Shown here one piece after another: positions 1-7,581 of a DNA stretch of 64,000 bases (positions are counted from its first letter, which is position 1; each line of letters opens with the position of its first letter). The stretch covers positions 45,263-109,262 of the forward strand of contig NZ_JAGRPU010000022.1 of NCBI RefSeq assembly GCF_024606225.1, read 5' to 3'. The translations under genes were made by a program, and so were the position numbers. This DNA comes from Endozoicomonas sp. ISHI1 (GTDB lineage Bacteria; Pseudomonadota; Gammaproteobacteria; Pseudomonadales; Endozoicomonadaceae). Under the pieces are notes generated by a model that was not told where the DNA came from, ran no database searches, and worked only from the letters and a program-made list of their open reading frames with translations.

Positions 1-807
1 TGGCCGAAATGCTTCTGTAAATGTTTTTACACATTGATCAGTGTGAGGGTTTTCTATTTTTTCCTGAATTCTGGTTTTTAAACCGTACATATAATGACGC
101 CCGGCATCAAAGACCGTTCGTTTAACCGGCCATGAACTCACTATATGTTCAGGAGGTATGCCTGTCGTGAGTACTTCTTCTGCAGACGTGATAGAAGTAG
201 TGTGTAGCCCCCCTCCCGTCAGATCTGCAGCTGTTTTGCAAATGTCGATACCGGTATTGACATAACACTGATAAACATAGGTGCTGTCTTCCTCCCAAGG
301 CTCAGGCAAGTCGTCCGTCTCATGCTGCGATGAAAACCATGGGAACCAAGTTGCGACCGCAATGTTGCGGCTGGTATTGATGATGTTATTTTGTGAGTCA
401 TTCACCAATTGGCAGTTGCCAATGCATAGTCCATATGTTAGATGATAGGGGCTCAATTTCGTATTCAGCAAAGCTTCAAGGAAGTCATTATCGTTAATTG
501 AATCCGAATCATCTGATTTTCGATTAAATCCTGTTTTGAAGATGGTTTCCGGAGGTCTCGAATCGCCTCTGTATACAATGCCGATATGGGATGGTGTTTT
601 CAGAGTTGGAATAAACTCAAACTGACCCTTATGTTGCCATAATCGATTGTGCTTAAAATAGACGTTTTCAGCTTCTGGCAGGTAGGTTTTTTCCGGGTTT
701 CTTGCAGAAACCTGGCGGGCAAAGGCATTGACTGTTTCAGTGGTTGCTGCTTGCCAGTCTCCCAGGGAGCTGGATGGGTTGGTTTTAATGGTATCGCTGA
801 TGTGCAT
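1..807 (-). CDS. Pertussis-toxin-S1-like ADP-ribosyltransferase (3' end outside window)
   Basis: An open reading frame of 269 codons runs leftward off the window edge. It starts at ATG 805-807 behind GGAGAGGAA, with an in-frame stop just upstream. Residues 79-94 (YRGDSRPPETIFKTGF) match the NAD-binding Arg region of pertussis toxin S1 and heat-labile enterotoxin A (YRxDSRPP); Arg80 is the equivalent of S1 Arg9. NTSRNIAVA (144-152) sits where the STS strand is expected. AEEVLTTGIPPEHI (209-222) parallels the S1 segment carrying catalytic Glu129, so Glu211 is the likely catalytic residue, with Ala209 at the S1 Gln127 position. Known enzymes of this family transfer ADP-ribose from NAD+ to host G proteins. 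There is no signal peptide; the N-terminus is Ser/Thr/Asn-rich, so delivery by a secretion apparatus is possible but unproven. Target unknown. The 5' end is duplicated as a broken copy at 4962-5185. Confidence 0.8.
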   Translation of the reverse strand, partial: MHISDTIKTNPSSSLGDWQAATTETVNAFARQVSARNPEKTYLPEAENVYFKHNRLWQHKGQFEFIPTLKTPSHIGIVYRGDSRPPETIFKTGFNRKSDDSDSINDNDFLEALLNTKLSPYHLTYGLCIGNCQLVNDSQNNIINTSRNIAVATWFPWFSSQHETDDLPEPWEEDSTYVYQCYVNTGIDICKTAADLTGGGLHTTSITSAEEVLTTGIPPEHIVSSWPVKRTVFDAGRHYMYGLKTRIQEKIENPHTDQCVKTFTEAFRP

Positions 808-960
808 AATTTCCTCTCCATGAGTCAATTAATAGTGGCAAAATGCATTTCCAGATTGCCAGGTTTACAGTGTTAACTTCGTTTGCTTTTTGACCATATA
901 ACGATAAAAGAGTTCCGCTTATTTATTTTCAGAACCAGATAACTCTCCTCCATGAGTATT

Positions 961-1089
961 TTTCTTTCAAACCTGCGGCATGGCATCAGACTTTTGACCG
1001 AATTTACTGTTTTTGTCGAACATGCTGTCTTTTACTCTCAGCAGCGTTGTTTTAAGACGATTTATGCAATACGTAGTTTTTGAAAGAAA
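961..1089. repeat. ~129-bp stretch bounded by inverted 11-mers (copy 1)
   Basis: TTTCTTTCAAA at 961-971 and its exact complement TTTGAAAGAAA at 1079-1089 bound an AT-rich non-coding segment. The same arrangement occurs at 3047-3175. It may be a small mobile-element remnant or a regulatory structure; no target-site duplication was identified. Confidence 0.45.
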
Positions 1090-1164
1090 GTAACTTTTGA
1101 TTTTCTTATCGCAAAAACTAATAAAACTATAATAACGCACATCAAAATAGATGAAAGGGTGGTA

Positions 1165-1287
1165 ATGATGGGAAAATATTAACTGATTCTTTTGGTCTGC
1201 TCAGGTTTTATTGAGGTCTGTTATGCGGGTTCACAATTGAACGAAGGATTCCATTTGGCCAACTACTTACGCCTACAGGATCATTAG
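1165..1287 (+). pseudogene. Decayed signal-peptide gene of the small secreted family
   Basis: After ATG ATG, a TAA at codon 5 interrupts the frame. Beyond it the frame reads LILLVCSGFIEVCYAGSQLN, which aligns with the signal peptide and cleavage region of the intact genes at 5245 and 5905 (GFINISYAGSQIT, GFINVSYAGPQIT). The frame stops at TAG 1285-1287, so the mature Cys-rich domain is missing. The preceding GGGTGG ribosome-binding sequence also matches the intact copies. This is a relic, not an expressed protein. Confidence 0.6.
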
Positions 1288-1430
1288 TGTAGCTGACATT
1301 TATGTTAGGGAATTATTTTATCATTGATCCAAAATATAAAAGTGATTTTTTCGGTAATGTTTGGATACATTTTTTGTTATGCCCTGGTAAGGAAGATACA
1401 AATATTAGAAAAGAGGAGTCAAGAAAAAAC

Positions 1431-2846
1431 ATGAATATTACAGAGCTTAATTCAGGACTTTTTAGTCAAGACCTGACAAGGTTTTTAAATGAGCCTGAAC
1501 CAAAAGGTAGCTCAAGCTTTAATAGCCGAACAATCGAAATTGTGGTTGCTACCCGGCAGTATATGAGCGAAACCTTTTTTGAGAGGGGGTATGGTGATAT
1601 TGCGACCGGGGTAAGGGCGTTGAGTTATGTCAGGAAACTCTTTCCTGAAGCAAATTACTCTTTTGTTTTTGAACACCATGCCGCTGACATTGATGAGCTG
1701 AATCGATTAAGATCCATTGCCACCTTTGATGACGTTAAAACCTTCATTCTGGATGGTCGCCATCAAGAAATATCCCGGCCACCTGAACAGCAGCCGTTAG
1801 CCGCAGTGCACCAGGAAGAGGAAGTCTATCAATTGCTGTGTGAGGCCAATTTTATCTTGCATGGCCCGAGTGGTTTGATAGCGCCGTTGGCAAACAGCGA
1901 TGGTAAATTTGCCAGCAAAACGGTGGGTGTTAGTGAGTATGAACTCAGAAGCGGAGGTTATAGTGAAACAGACCCTCATGGAATAGAAGAGATGGGTATG
2001 GGCTTTAGCTGTCAGCGTTTATACCTGATGGAAAATACATACCCTGACACTGTATTCAAGGACGATTTACTGCGTAAGTATTGCGTTAATCCACTGAGCA
2101 AAAGCAGTGATGGGAATGACCAGAGCGTATTTTATTTTGCCTATGGAAATACTAGATATTTTCTCGCTAAGGTGCTGAGAGTTCTGGTGCTGATGGAAGG
2201 AAACAACGACAGAGATGTGGTGTTAGTCAGCTCTCGGCAGCTTAATCCGGGCCACTTCAGTGAGTATTTCTCTGAACAGCGACCGGACTTTTTTCCCTAT
2301 AAGTCTGTTAAGGTATTTAAAATCAACAGTGATGATAAAAAAGATGTGATCATGAATTTTCGAAATCCCGATGGGCAGCAGGAAAAAAATATACACATCA
2401 TTACCCCTGGTCGAATAGTAAATAGTGACTTTGATCTGTTACAACAAGGTTCTGTAATCAATTGGTGTTCCGGTGATATCAGTGTCTCCGATGTTCTTGC
2501 CAAAGGAAAAATTCCAATCATTCACCTATTTAAAAAACGGGTTCTATCTTGGGGAATGATAAATGTAATGGAACAATTTTGTGCAATTCCGGGAAATGAG
2601 CAGTATGGTTCTTTGATGAGCCCCTGGAGAACGGCTGGTGTGGAATTTGCTGATGACGCCAGAAAAGGTATTCTAACGAAAAGACCAGCTATGAGAGTCT
2701 CCTTGCAACGACTGCTTGGCCCGCAATGGCAAGCGTTCGAACGTGACTTCACGGATTGGTTAAAAAAGAACAATCAAACCGAATCATTTATCCGGGAAAA
2801 AGCAGAAGCGATTATCCGGAAAACCATCTTTGCTGAAAAGGATTAA
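1431..2846 (+). CDS. Possible GT-B-like protein, tandem copy A (471 aa)
   Basis: Homologue of the gene at 3517-4929. No family is firmly recognised. The N-terminal part has a Rossmann-like strand (IEIVVATRQY) followed by RGYGDIATGVR, reminiscent of the Gly-Asp loop of GT-B glycosyltransferases. The C-terminal half contains INWCSGDISVSDVLAKGKIP, resembling the donor-sugar region of GT-B enzymes such as EarP. The Arg/Lys-rich tail is nearly identical in both copies. Start choice: the frame is open back to ATG 1302, but most differences between copies in 1302-1430 would change amino acids, as expected of non-coding DNA, and AAGAGGAG lies 12 bases before ATG 1431. There is no signal peptide. A glycosyltransferase effector is a hypothesis only. 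Confidence 0.65.
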   Translation: MNITELNSGLFSQDLTRFLNEPEPKGSSSFNSRTIEIVVATRQYMSETFFERGYGDIATGVRALSYVRKLFPEANYSFVFEHHAADIDELNRLRSIATFDDVKTFILDGRHQEISRPPEQQPLAAVHQEEEVYQLLCEANFILHGPSGLIAPLANSDGKFASKTVGVSEYELRSGGYSETDPHGIEEMGMGFSCQRLYLMENTYPDTVFKDDLLRKYCVNPLSKSSDGNDQSVFYFAYGNTRYFLAKVLRVLVLMEGNNDRDVVLVSSRQLNPGHFSEYFSEQRPDFFPYKSVKVFKINSDDKKDVIMNFRNPDGQQEKNIHIITPGRIVNSDFDLLQQGSVINWCSGDISVSDVLAKGKIPIIHLFKKRVLSWGMINVMEQFCAIPGNEQYGSLMSPWRTAGVEFADDARKGILTKRPAMRVSLQRLLGPQWQAFERDFTDWLKKNNQTESFIREKAEAIIRKTIFAEKD

Positions 2847-3046
2847 TAAACAGAGGCTTTTGCTGTGTCTGCATAAACTGTGTCGTTTTCTGAGCTTCCA
2901 TAAGTATCAAATTCTCAGGCTAATGACTGTGACTGAGTCTGATAATAGAGTTAAATTTAAGCTCTTAGTTAGTTCGATCCTACAACTGTGAAAAAGTTCC
3001 ATTCATTTTTGTTTTCAGAACCAGATAACCATCCTCCATGAGTATT

Positions 3047-3175
3047 TTTCTTTCAAACCTGCGGCATAGCATCAGACTTTTGACCGAATTTACTGTTTTT
3101 GTCGAACATGCTGTCTTTTACTCTCAGCAGCGTTGTTTTAAGGCGATTTATGCAATACGTAGTTTTTGAAAGAAA
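3047..3175. repeat. ~129-bp stretch bounded by inverted 11-mers (copy 2)
   Basis: Second occurrence of the inverted-repeat-bounded segment: TTTCTTTCAAA at 3047-3057 and TTTGAAAGAAA at 3165-3175. Both arms are conserved exactly between copies, while single-base changes occur in the interior. Confidence 0.45.
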
Positions 3176-3250
3176 GTAACTTTTGATTTTCTTATCGCAA
3201 AAACTAATAAAATTATAATAACGCACATCAAAATAGATGAAAGGGTGGGA

Positions 3251-3373
3251 ATGATGGGAAAATATTAACTGATTCTTTTTGTCTGCTCAGGTTTTATTGA
3301 GGTCTGTTATGCGGGTTCACAATTGAACGAAGAATTTCATTTGGCCAACTACTTACGCCTACAGGATTATTAG
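3251..3373 (+). pseudogene. Second decayed signal-peptide gene
   Basis: Same relic as at 1165-1287: ATG ATG GGA AAA TAT TAA, then a frame resembling the C-terminal part of a signal peptide (CSGFIEVCYAGSQLN), ending at TAG 3371-3373. Both copies carry the same early stop, so the inactivating mutation predates the tandem duplication. Confidence 0.55.
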
Positions 3374-3516
3374 TGTAGCTGACATTTATGTTAGGGAATT
3401 ATTTTATCATTGATCCAAAATATAAAAGTGATGTTTTTGATAAGGTTTGGATACATTTTTTGTTTTGCCCTGGTAAGGAAGATACAAGTATTACAAAAGA
3501 GGAGCTAAGAAAAAAC

Positions 3517-4929
3517 ATGAATATTACAGAGCTTGATTCAGGACTTTTTAGTCAAGACCTGACAATGTTTTTAAATGAGCCTGAACCAAAAGGTAGCTCA
3601 AGATTTAACAAAAAGCCGGTCAAAATTGTGGTTGCTACCCGGCAGTTCATGGGCGATACCATTGCATTGAGGGGGTATGGTGATATTGCATCCGGGGTAA
3701 GGGAGTTAGGTTATGTCAGGAAACTCTTTCCTGAAGCAACTTGCTCATTTGTTTTTGAACACTATGCCGCTGACATTGATGAGCTGAATCGATTAAGATC
3801 CATTGCCACCTTTGATGACGTTAAAACCTACATTCTGGATGGTCACCATCAACAAGGATTCCGGCCACCTGAACAGCAGCAGTTAGCCGCAGTGCATCAG
3901 GAAAAGGAAGTCTGTCAATTGCTGCATGAGGCCAATTTTATCTTGCATGGCCCGAGTGGTTTGATAGCACCGCTGGCAAACAGCAAAGGTGAATTTGCCA
4001 GCAAAACGGTGGGTGTTAGTGAATATGAAACCAAAAGCGGAGATTATAGTGAAACAGGCCGTCATGGAATAGAAGAGATTGATATGGGCTTTAGCTGTCA
4101 GCGTTTATACCTGATGGAAAATACATACCCTGACACGGTATTCAAGGACGATTTACTGCGTAAGTATTGCGCTAACCCACTGAGCAAAAGCAGTGATGGG
4201 AATGACCAGAGCGTATTTTATTTTGTCTATGGACATGATGAATATTTTCTTGCTCAGGCGCTGAGAGTTCTGGTGCTGATGGAAGGAGACAACGACAGAG
4301 ATGTGGTGTTAGTCAGCTCTCGGCAGCTTAATCCGGGCTACTTCAGCAAGCATTTCCCCGAACAGCAGCCGGACTTTTTTCCCTATAAGTCAGTTAATTT
4401 ATTTAAAATCAACAGTGATGATAAAAAAGATGTGATCATGACTTTCCAAAATCCCGTTGGTCAGAAGGAAAAAAATGTAAACATTATTATCCCTGATCGA
4501 ATAGTAGATAGTGACTTTGATCTTTTACAACAAAGTTCTGTAATCAATTGGAGTTCCGGTGATATCAGCATCTCCGATGTTCTTGCCAAAGGAAAAATCC
4601 CAATCATTGAGCAATATAAAAAATGGTATCTATTTAAGGAAGTGGTGATAACAATGGAAAAATTTTGTGCAATTCCGGGAAATGAGCAATATGCTCTTTT
4701 GATAGCCCCTTGGAAAACGGCTAGTGCGAACTTACCTGATAACACCGTGGGTTCTCTTAAGAACAACCCAGATAAGAGAGTCTCATTGCAACAACTGCTT
4801 GGTGCGCAATGGCAAGCGTTCGAACGTGACTTCACGGATTGGTTAAAAAAGAACAATCAAACCGAATCATTTATCCGGGAAAAAGCAGAAGCGATTATCC
4901 GGAAAACCATCTTTGCTGAAAAGGATTAA
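3517..4929 (+). CDS. Possible GT-B-like protein, tandem copy B (470 aa)
   Basis: Homologue of the product of 1431-2846, with the same layout: an N-terminal strand VKIVVATRQF, a Gly-Asp loop (RGYGDIASGVR), a middle block with FSCQRLYLMENTYPDT, the SGDISISDVLAKGKIPII segment and a near-identical final ~45 residues ending TIFAEKD. Copies A and B differ mostly around the Gly-Asp loop and in the region just before the tail, which may affect substrate choice. The start was chosen as in copy A (AGAGGAG 12 bases before ATG 3517); the frame is open to ATG 3388. No signal peptide or membrane segment is seen. Function unknown; possible glycosyltransferase by motif resemblance only. Confidence 0.65.
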   Translation: MNITELDSGLFSQDLTMFLNEPEPKGSSRFNKKPVKIVVATRQFMGDTIALRGYGDIASGVRELGYVRKLFPEATCSFVFEHYAADIDELNRLRSIATFDDVKTYILDGHHQQGFRPPEQQQLAAVHQEKEVCQLLHEANFILHGPSGLIAPLANSKGEFASKTVGVSEYETKSGDYSETGRHGIEEIDMGFSCQRLYLMENTYPDTVFKDDLLRKYCANPLSKSSDGNDQSVFYFVYGHDEYFLAQALRVLVLMEGDNDRDVVLVSSRQLNPGYFSKHFPEQQPDFFPYKSVNLFKINSDDKKDVIMTFQNPVGQKEKNVNIIIPDRIVDSDFDLLQQSSVINWSSGDISISDVLAKGKIPIIEQYKKWYLFKEVVITMEKFCAIPGNEQYALLIAPWKTASANLPDNTVGSLKNNPDKRVSLQQLLGAQWQAFERDFTDWLKKNNQTESFIREKAEAIIRKTIFAEKD

Positions 4930-4961
4930 TAATCAGAGGCTTTTGCTGTGTCTGCACAAAC

Positions 4962-5185
4962 CCGATATGGGATGGTGTTTTAAGAGTTGGAATAAACTCA
5001 AACTGACCCTTATGTTGCCATAATCGATTATGCTCAAAGCGCCTTTTTCAGCTTCTGGCAGGTAGGTTTTTTCCGGGTTTCTTGCAGAAACCTGGCGGGC
5101 AAAGGCATTGAGTGTTTCAGTTGTTGTTGTTTGCCAGTCTCCGATGGAGCTGGATGGATTGGTTTTAATGGTATCGCTGATGTGG
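4962..5185 (-). pseudogene. Broken 5' fragment of the ADP-ribosyltransferase gene
   Basis: Matches the first ~75 codons of the gene at 1-807 (HISDTIKTNPSSS, FARQVSARNPEKTYLPEAE). Three lesions make it non-functional: the ATG is replaced by GAC, one base is missing after the PEAE codons so the frame shifts, and the copy stops just before the catalytic YRGDSRPP region. On its upstream side it abuts the leader of the secreted-protein gene at 5245; on its other side it abuts the end of tandem copy 2. Confidence 0.8.
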
Positions 5186-5244
5186 TCGTGACATTTGGCA
5201 GGGCTACACTTAATGCTCACCAAATAGATAAAATGGTGGAAATA

Positions 5245-5640
5245 ATGAGGAAGCACGAACTTCTTATTTTGGTTGGCCTTGGCTTTATTAATATAAGTTA
5301 TGCCGGTTCACAAATAACGGAAAGTGATTGTGAGTTTCTATACACTCCTGCTGATACGTTCTGGTATTTTACTCCTGCCAGTGATCCTTCGACTGTCGTA
5401 GGGGCCCAATGTTCTCTTTGCAATTACAATGACATGGATTGTCCTGTTGGGAGGCATCATCGGTGTTGTCTGACTATTGCCGGTGCCAGTAAAACGTCTG
5501 ATACAGACTATTTTGGTGGTGTTAGTACCTTCACTAAAGGCTGGAGGTTGTATAAGCATTACTCAACCAAAGCTGAGCTCTTCCGGGACGTTAATAAAGG
5601 CGAACTCAGGAAGGGATATGAAAAATGTATGAGTGAGTAA
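5245..5640 (+). CDS. Small secreted Cys-containing protein, copy 1 (131 aa)
   Basis: Not recognised as a known family. Residues 1-21 form a typical signal peptide (MRKHELLILVGLGFINISYA) with cleavage expected after SYA. The mature part of ~110 residues starts with SQITESDCEFLYTPADTFWY and contains several Cys, including a CC pair (RHHRCCLTIAG), suggesting disulphides in the periplasm or outside the cell. It ends with an Arg/Lys-rich helix-like tail (KAELFRDVNKGELRKGYEKC). ATG 5245 is preferred because GGTGGA lies four bases upstream; in-frame ATG 5233 would give a four-residue longer form. Paralogue at 5905-6303; decayed signal-peptide copies at 1165 and 3251. Confidence 0.7.
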   Translation: MRKHELLILVGLGFINISYAGSQITESDCEFLYTPADTFWYFTPASDPSTVVGAQCSLCNYNDMDCPVGRHHRCCLTIAGASKTSDTDYFGGVSTFTKGWRLYKHYSTKAELFRDVNKGELRKGYEKCMSE

Positions 5641-5748
5641 TAGTCCTGAGAGAATTTCCGATAAGCGTCTGTCTTGCCCCACCCGAAAAGATTTTAGAAA
5701 GCATCCCTGCGGATTTCACCTGATGGGTGGTTTTTTACAGAGACACCA

Positions 5749-5778
5749 TTTTGGCTCATGGCGTTTTGGCTCATGGCG
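5749..5778. repeat. Two perfect tandem copies of a 15-mer
   Basis: TTTTGGCTCATGGCG occurs twice head to tail between the two secreted-protein genes. It is consistent with slippage and has no evident function. Confidence 0.6.
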
Positions 5779-5904
5779 TTGCAATCCTTCCGAAGCAGGG
5801 CTTTGCAGGCATGAAATCTGAGTGAAATATTCAGTACAAAAAAGCCCCTCAAAATTGATAAGGCTATACTTACCACTCGCCGAAAAGATGGCATGGTGAA
5901 AGTG

Positions 5905-6303
5905 ATGAAGAAGTACGAGCTGCTTTTTTTGTTTTGCATTGGTTTTATCAATGTAAGTTATGCCGGCCCGCAAATCACCGGAGGTGACTGTCAGCATCTA
6001 TACACCCCGTCAGATACATTTTGGTATTTTACGCCTGAAAATCCATATACTGCCGCAGGGGCTCAATGCGCCCTTTTAAAAGAGTACGATGTGTCTTGTC
6101 CGGTTGGGAAGCATAATTCTTGTTGCCTGATTATTGCCGGAGACAAGAACATACCAGATACAGATTATTACGGCGGTGTTAGTGTTCTTCTTAGCGGAAG
6201 GTGGCTGGTGTATAAAGATTACTCAACCAAAGCTGAACTCTTCCGGGACGTCAACAAAGGCGAGCTTAGAAAAGCCTATGAAAAATGTATGAATGAATCA
6301 TAG
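5905..6303 (+). CDS. Small secreted Cys-containing protein, copy 2 (132 aa)
   Basis: Clear paralogue of the product of 5245-5640. It has a signal peptide (MKKYELLFLFCIGFINVSYA), a conserved mature start (GPQITGGDCQHLYTPSDTFW), a central VGKHNSCCLIIAGD motif with adjacent Cys, DTDYYGGVSV, and the same C-terminal tail (KAELFRDVNKGELRKAYEKC). Conserved Cys spacing suggests a disulphide-stabilised extracellular fold. ATG 5905 is chosen because GGTGAAAG precedes it; ATG 5893 is in frame four codons earlier. It is followed by a strong hairpin terminator at 6408. Function unknown; placement beside an ADP-ribosyltransferase gene hints at an exported factor. Confidence 0.7.
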   Translation: MKKYELLFLFCIGFINVSYAGPQITGGDCQHLYTPSDTFWYFTPENPYTAAGAQCALLKEYDVSCPVGKHNSCCLIIAGDKNIPDTDYYGGVSVLLSGRWLVYKDYSTKAELFRDVNKGELRKAYEKCMNES

Positions 6304-6407
6304 GCCTGAGAGGCTATCCGGTAAGCACTTTTCCTGCCCCCCATCTAATTATTGGAAAACACTTCAGGTAGATCGGAAATCAAGTGTACCGGTTTCACGT
6401 TGCTATG

Positions 6408-6438
6408 CCTGCCGATTGCACCTGATCGGCAGGTTTTT
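6408..6438 (+). terminator. Rho-independent terminator after secreted-protein genes
   Basis: CCTGCCGAT (6408-6416) pairs perfectly with ATCGGCAGG (6425-6433) around an 8-base loop, followed directly by five T. It closes the 5.2-6.3 kb gene pair and separates it from the ccm operon. Confidence 0.85.
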
Positions 6439-6521
6439 GCCCAGACATCACAGAAAGAGAGCTATGTTGCTGTAGCTCATTCGATTTAAGGCGCTGTCCG
6501 CTATTATCACTGTCTGTTTTC

Positions 6522-6725
6522 CGGGACTGTCTGCCGGATCTGAAAATGAAAGGTATGGATGGACTGGAAACACTCAAGGCTATGAGGGCAAGGGGTGGCT
6601 TCGCGGGTTGAGGCTGGGGTCTGGTGGGTGAACAACCGGGATCGTTGATGACTCCGGCGAATGAGAACGCTGAGCTGGCTCGAGTCAGTTCAATTTCAGC
6701 GGATTTACCCAATCTAGATAGTTAA
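6522..6725 (+). pseudogene. Possible receiver-domain-like gene relic
   Basis: One frame reads PDLKMKGMDGLETLKAMRAR, which resembles the phospho-acceptor region of CheY-like receivers (D-x-x-MPGMDG-x-x-x-L-x-x-R). A TGA at 6609-6611 interrupts it; the same frame then continues to TAA 6723-6725. In Pseudomonas the ccm operon lies downstream of chemotaxis genes, so a decayed chemotaxis remnant is plausible. The match is short. Confidence 0.3.
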
Positions 6726-6729
6726 TTAC

Positions 6730-6758
6730 TTCGGAACGAACGTCTTTTTCGATATAAT
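6730..6758 (+). promoter_or_regulatory. Candidate promoter for the ccm operon
   Basis: A perfect -10 hexamer TATAAT (6753-6758) lies 17 bases after a weak -35 (TTCGGA, 6730-6735), about 150 bases upstream of ccmA. The long leader contains an inverted repeat at 6773-6801. Confidence 0.45.
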
Positions 6759-6906
6759 CCTGTCCGACTTTATGACTGTCAGAGTGTTTTTTGAACAGTC
6801 AACAGACGTCAATCGTAAACTGCTATGAAATTTCAGCCGTATAAGGGCTGAGACGCCAAGGGTCTCCGAAAGACTCATTTGACTGACAGATTTTAGGGAA
6901 AACGAC

Positions 6907-7581
6907 TTGCTCGAAGTGGCTAAGCTGGAGTGTGAACGAGACGATCGTGTTCTTTTTTCAAATCTCTCCATTCAACTGTCCCCCGGTCAACTGCTACAGG
7001 TAGAAGGCTGTAACGGAGCGGGTAAGACCACGCTTTTGAGAGTGCTGGCTGGCCTCTGCGGCGATTATCGTGGCGAGGTGATCTGGCAGGGGCAGAAGCT
7101 TTCCAGCATCTATGCGGAATTTAGGTTGTCGACATTTTACTTTGGTCACAAGCCTGCCGTTAAAACTGAACTCACTCCGATTGAGAATATTCTCTGGCGC
7201 TCAAACCTTCGTAACGAACGTTACCCGGAACCGTCGATTTTTTCGGCGCTGGAGCAAGTGAACCTTGCTGGCTATGAAGAGATTCCCTGTGGGCAGCTTT
7301 CGGCAGGGCAGCACAGACGGGTGGCTCTGGCAGACCTTTCGTTGTCAGCCACGCCGCTCTGGATTCTCGATGAGCCCTTTACGGCGATTGATATGGAGGG
7401 AGTGGCCTGGCTTGAACAACTGCTGGCCCGGCATGTCAAAAAAAACGGTGCTGTGGTAATGACCAGCCATCAGAGTTTGTCAAAGCTCTCTGACCGGGTC
7501 ACAAAGCTGCCTCTGGAGGCATATGCCGCTTCAGATGAAGAGACCGGTCATGAAGAGTCAGGGGCCTGTGGTTATGAGTGA
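6907..7581 (+). CDS. ccmA: Haem exporter ATP-binding subunit CcmA
   Basis: ATPase of the CcmABCD complex, which uses ATP hydrolysis to release haem-loaded CcmE at the periplasmic face. The 224-residue protein is normal length. Walker A is GCNGAGKT (34-41), the ABC signature LSAGQ (131-135) and Walker B LWILDEP with Asp155-Glu156. The start is a TTG behind TAGGGAAAA; no ATG lies upstream in frame. The gene ends in an ATGAGTGA overlap with ccmB, so the two are translationally coupled. First gene of a nine-gene operon running to 14177. Confidence 0.95.
   Translation: MLEVAKLECERDDRVLFSNLSIQLSPGQLLQVEGCNGAGKTTLLRVLAGLCGDYRGEVIWQGQKLSSIYAEFRLSTFYFGHKPAVKTELTPIENILWRSNLRNERYPEPSIFSALEQVNLAGYEEIPCGQLSAGQHRRVALADLSLSATPLWILDEPFTAIDMEGVAWLEQLLARHVKKNGAVVMTSHQSLSKLSDRVTKLPLEAYAASDEETGHEESGACGYE

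Larger units (their letters stand above)
906..2872 (+). repeat. Tandem segmental duplication, copy 1
   Basis: About 1.97 kb is repeated in direct orientation at 2991-4957, with the two copies separated by only ~120 bases. Each copy holds the same parts in order: an AT-rich leader, an inverted-repeat-bounded stretch, a decayed signal-peptide gene and a ~470-residue gene. Nucleotide identity is high in the leader and lower within the genes, so the duplication is not recent or the proteins are diverging under selection. The stretch 808-1430 has no intact gene. Confidence 0.85.
2991..4957 (+). repeat. Tandem segmental duplication, copy 2
   Basis: Direct repeat of 906-2872. The 5' boundary lies near AAAAAGTTCC (2991-3000; compare 906-916). 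The 3' boundary lies just after the shared CAGAGGCTTTTGCTGTGTCTGC segment that follows each gene's stop; here the sequence then switches abruptly into a fragment of the ADP-ribosyltransferase gene at 4962. The stretch 2847-3516 has no intact gene; 2873-2990 is unique with nothing recognisable. Confidence 0.85.
6304..6906. other. Gene-free region before ccm: terminator, relic and promoter
   Basis: No intact gene is seen. The region contains the terminator of the secreted-protein gene (6408-6438), a weak coding relic (6522-6725), a candidate promoter (6730-6758) and a TGACTGT/ACAGTCA inverted repeat (6773-6779 and 6795-6801) in the likely ccm leader. Confidence 0.6.

Noticed and set aside
1302..1430. 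N-terminal extension of the first possible GT-B-like gene from ATG 1302
   Set aside because: No ribosome-binding site, and differences from the duplicate at 3388-3516 mostly change amino acids, unlike coding sequence under constraint.
906..4957. CRISPR array or transposon for the repeated left region
   Set aside because: The repeats are a long segmental duplication of genes, not short regular repeats with spacers, and no transposase is present.
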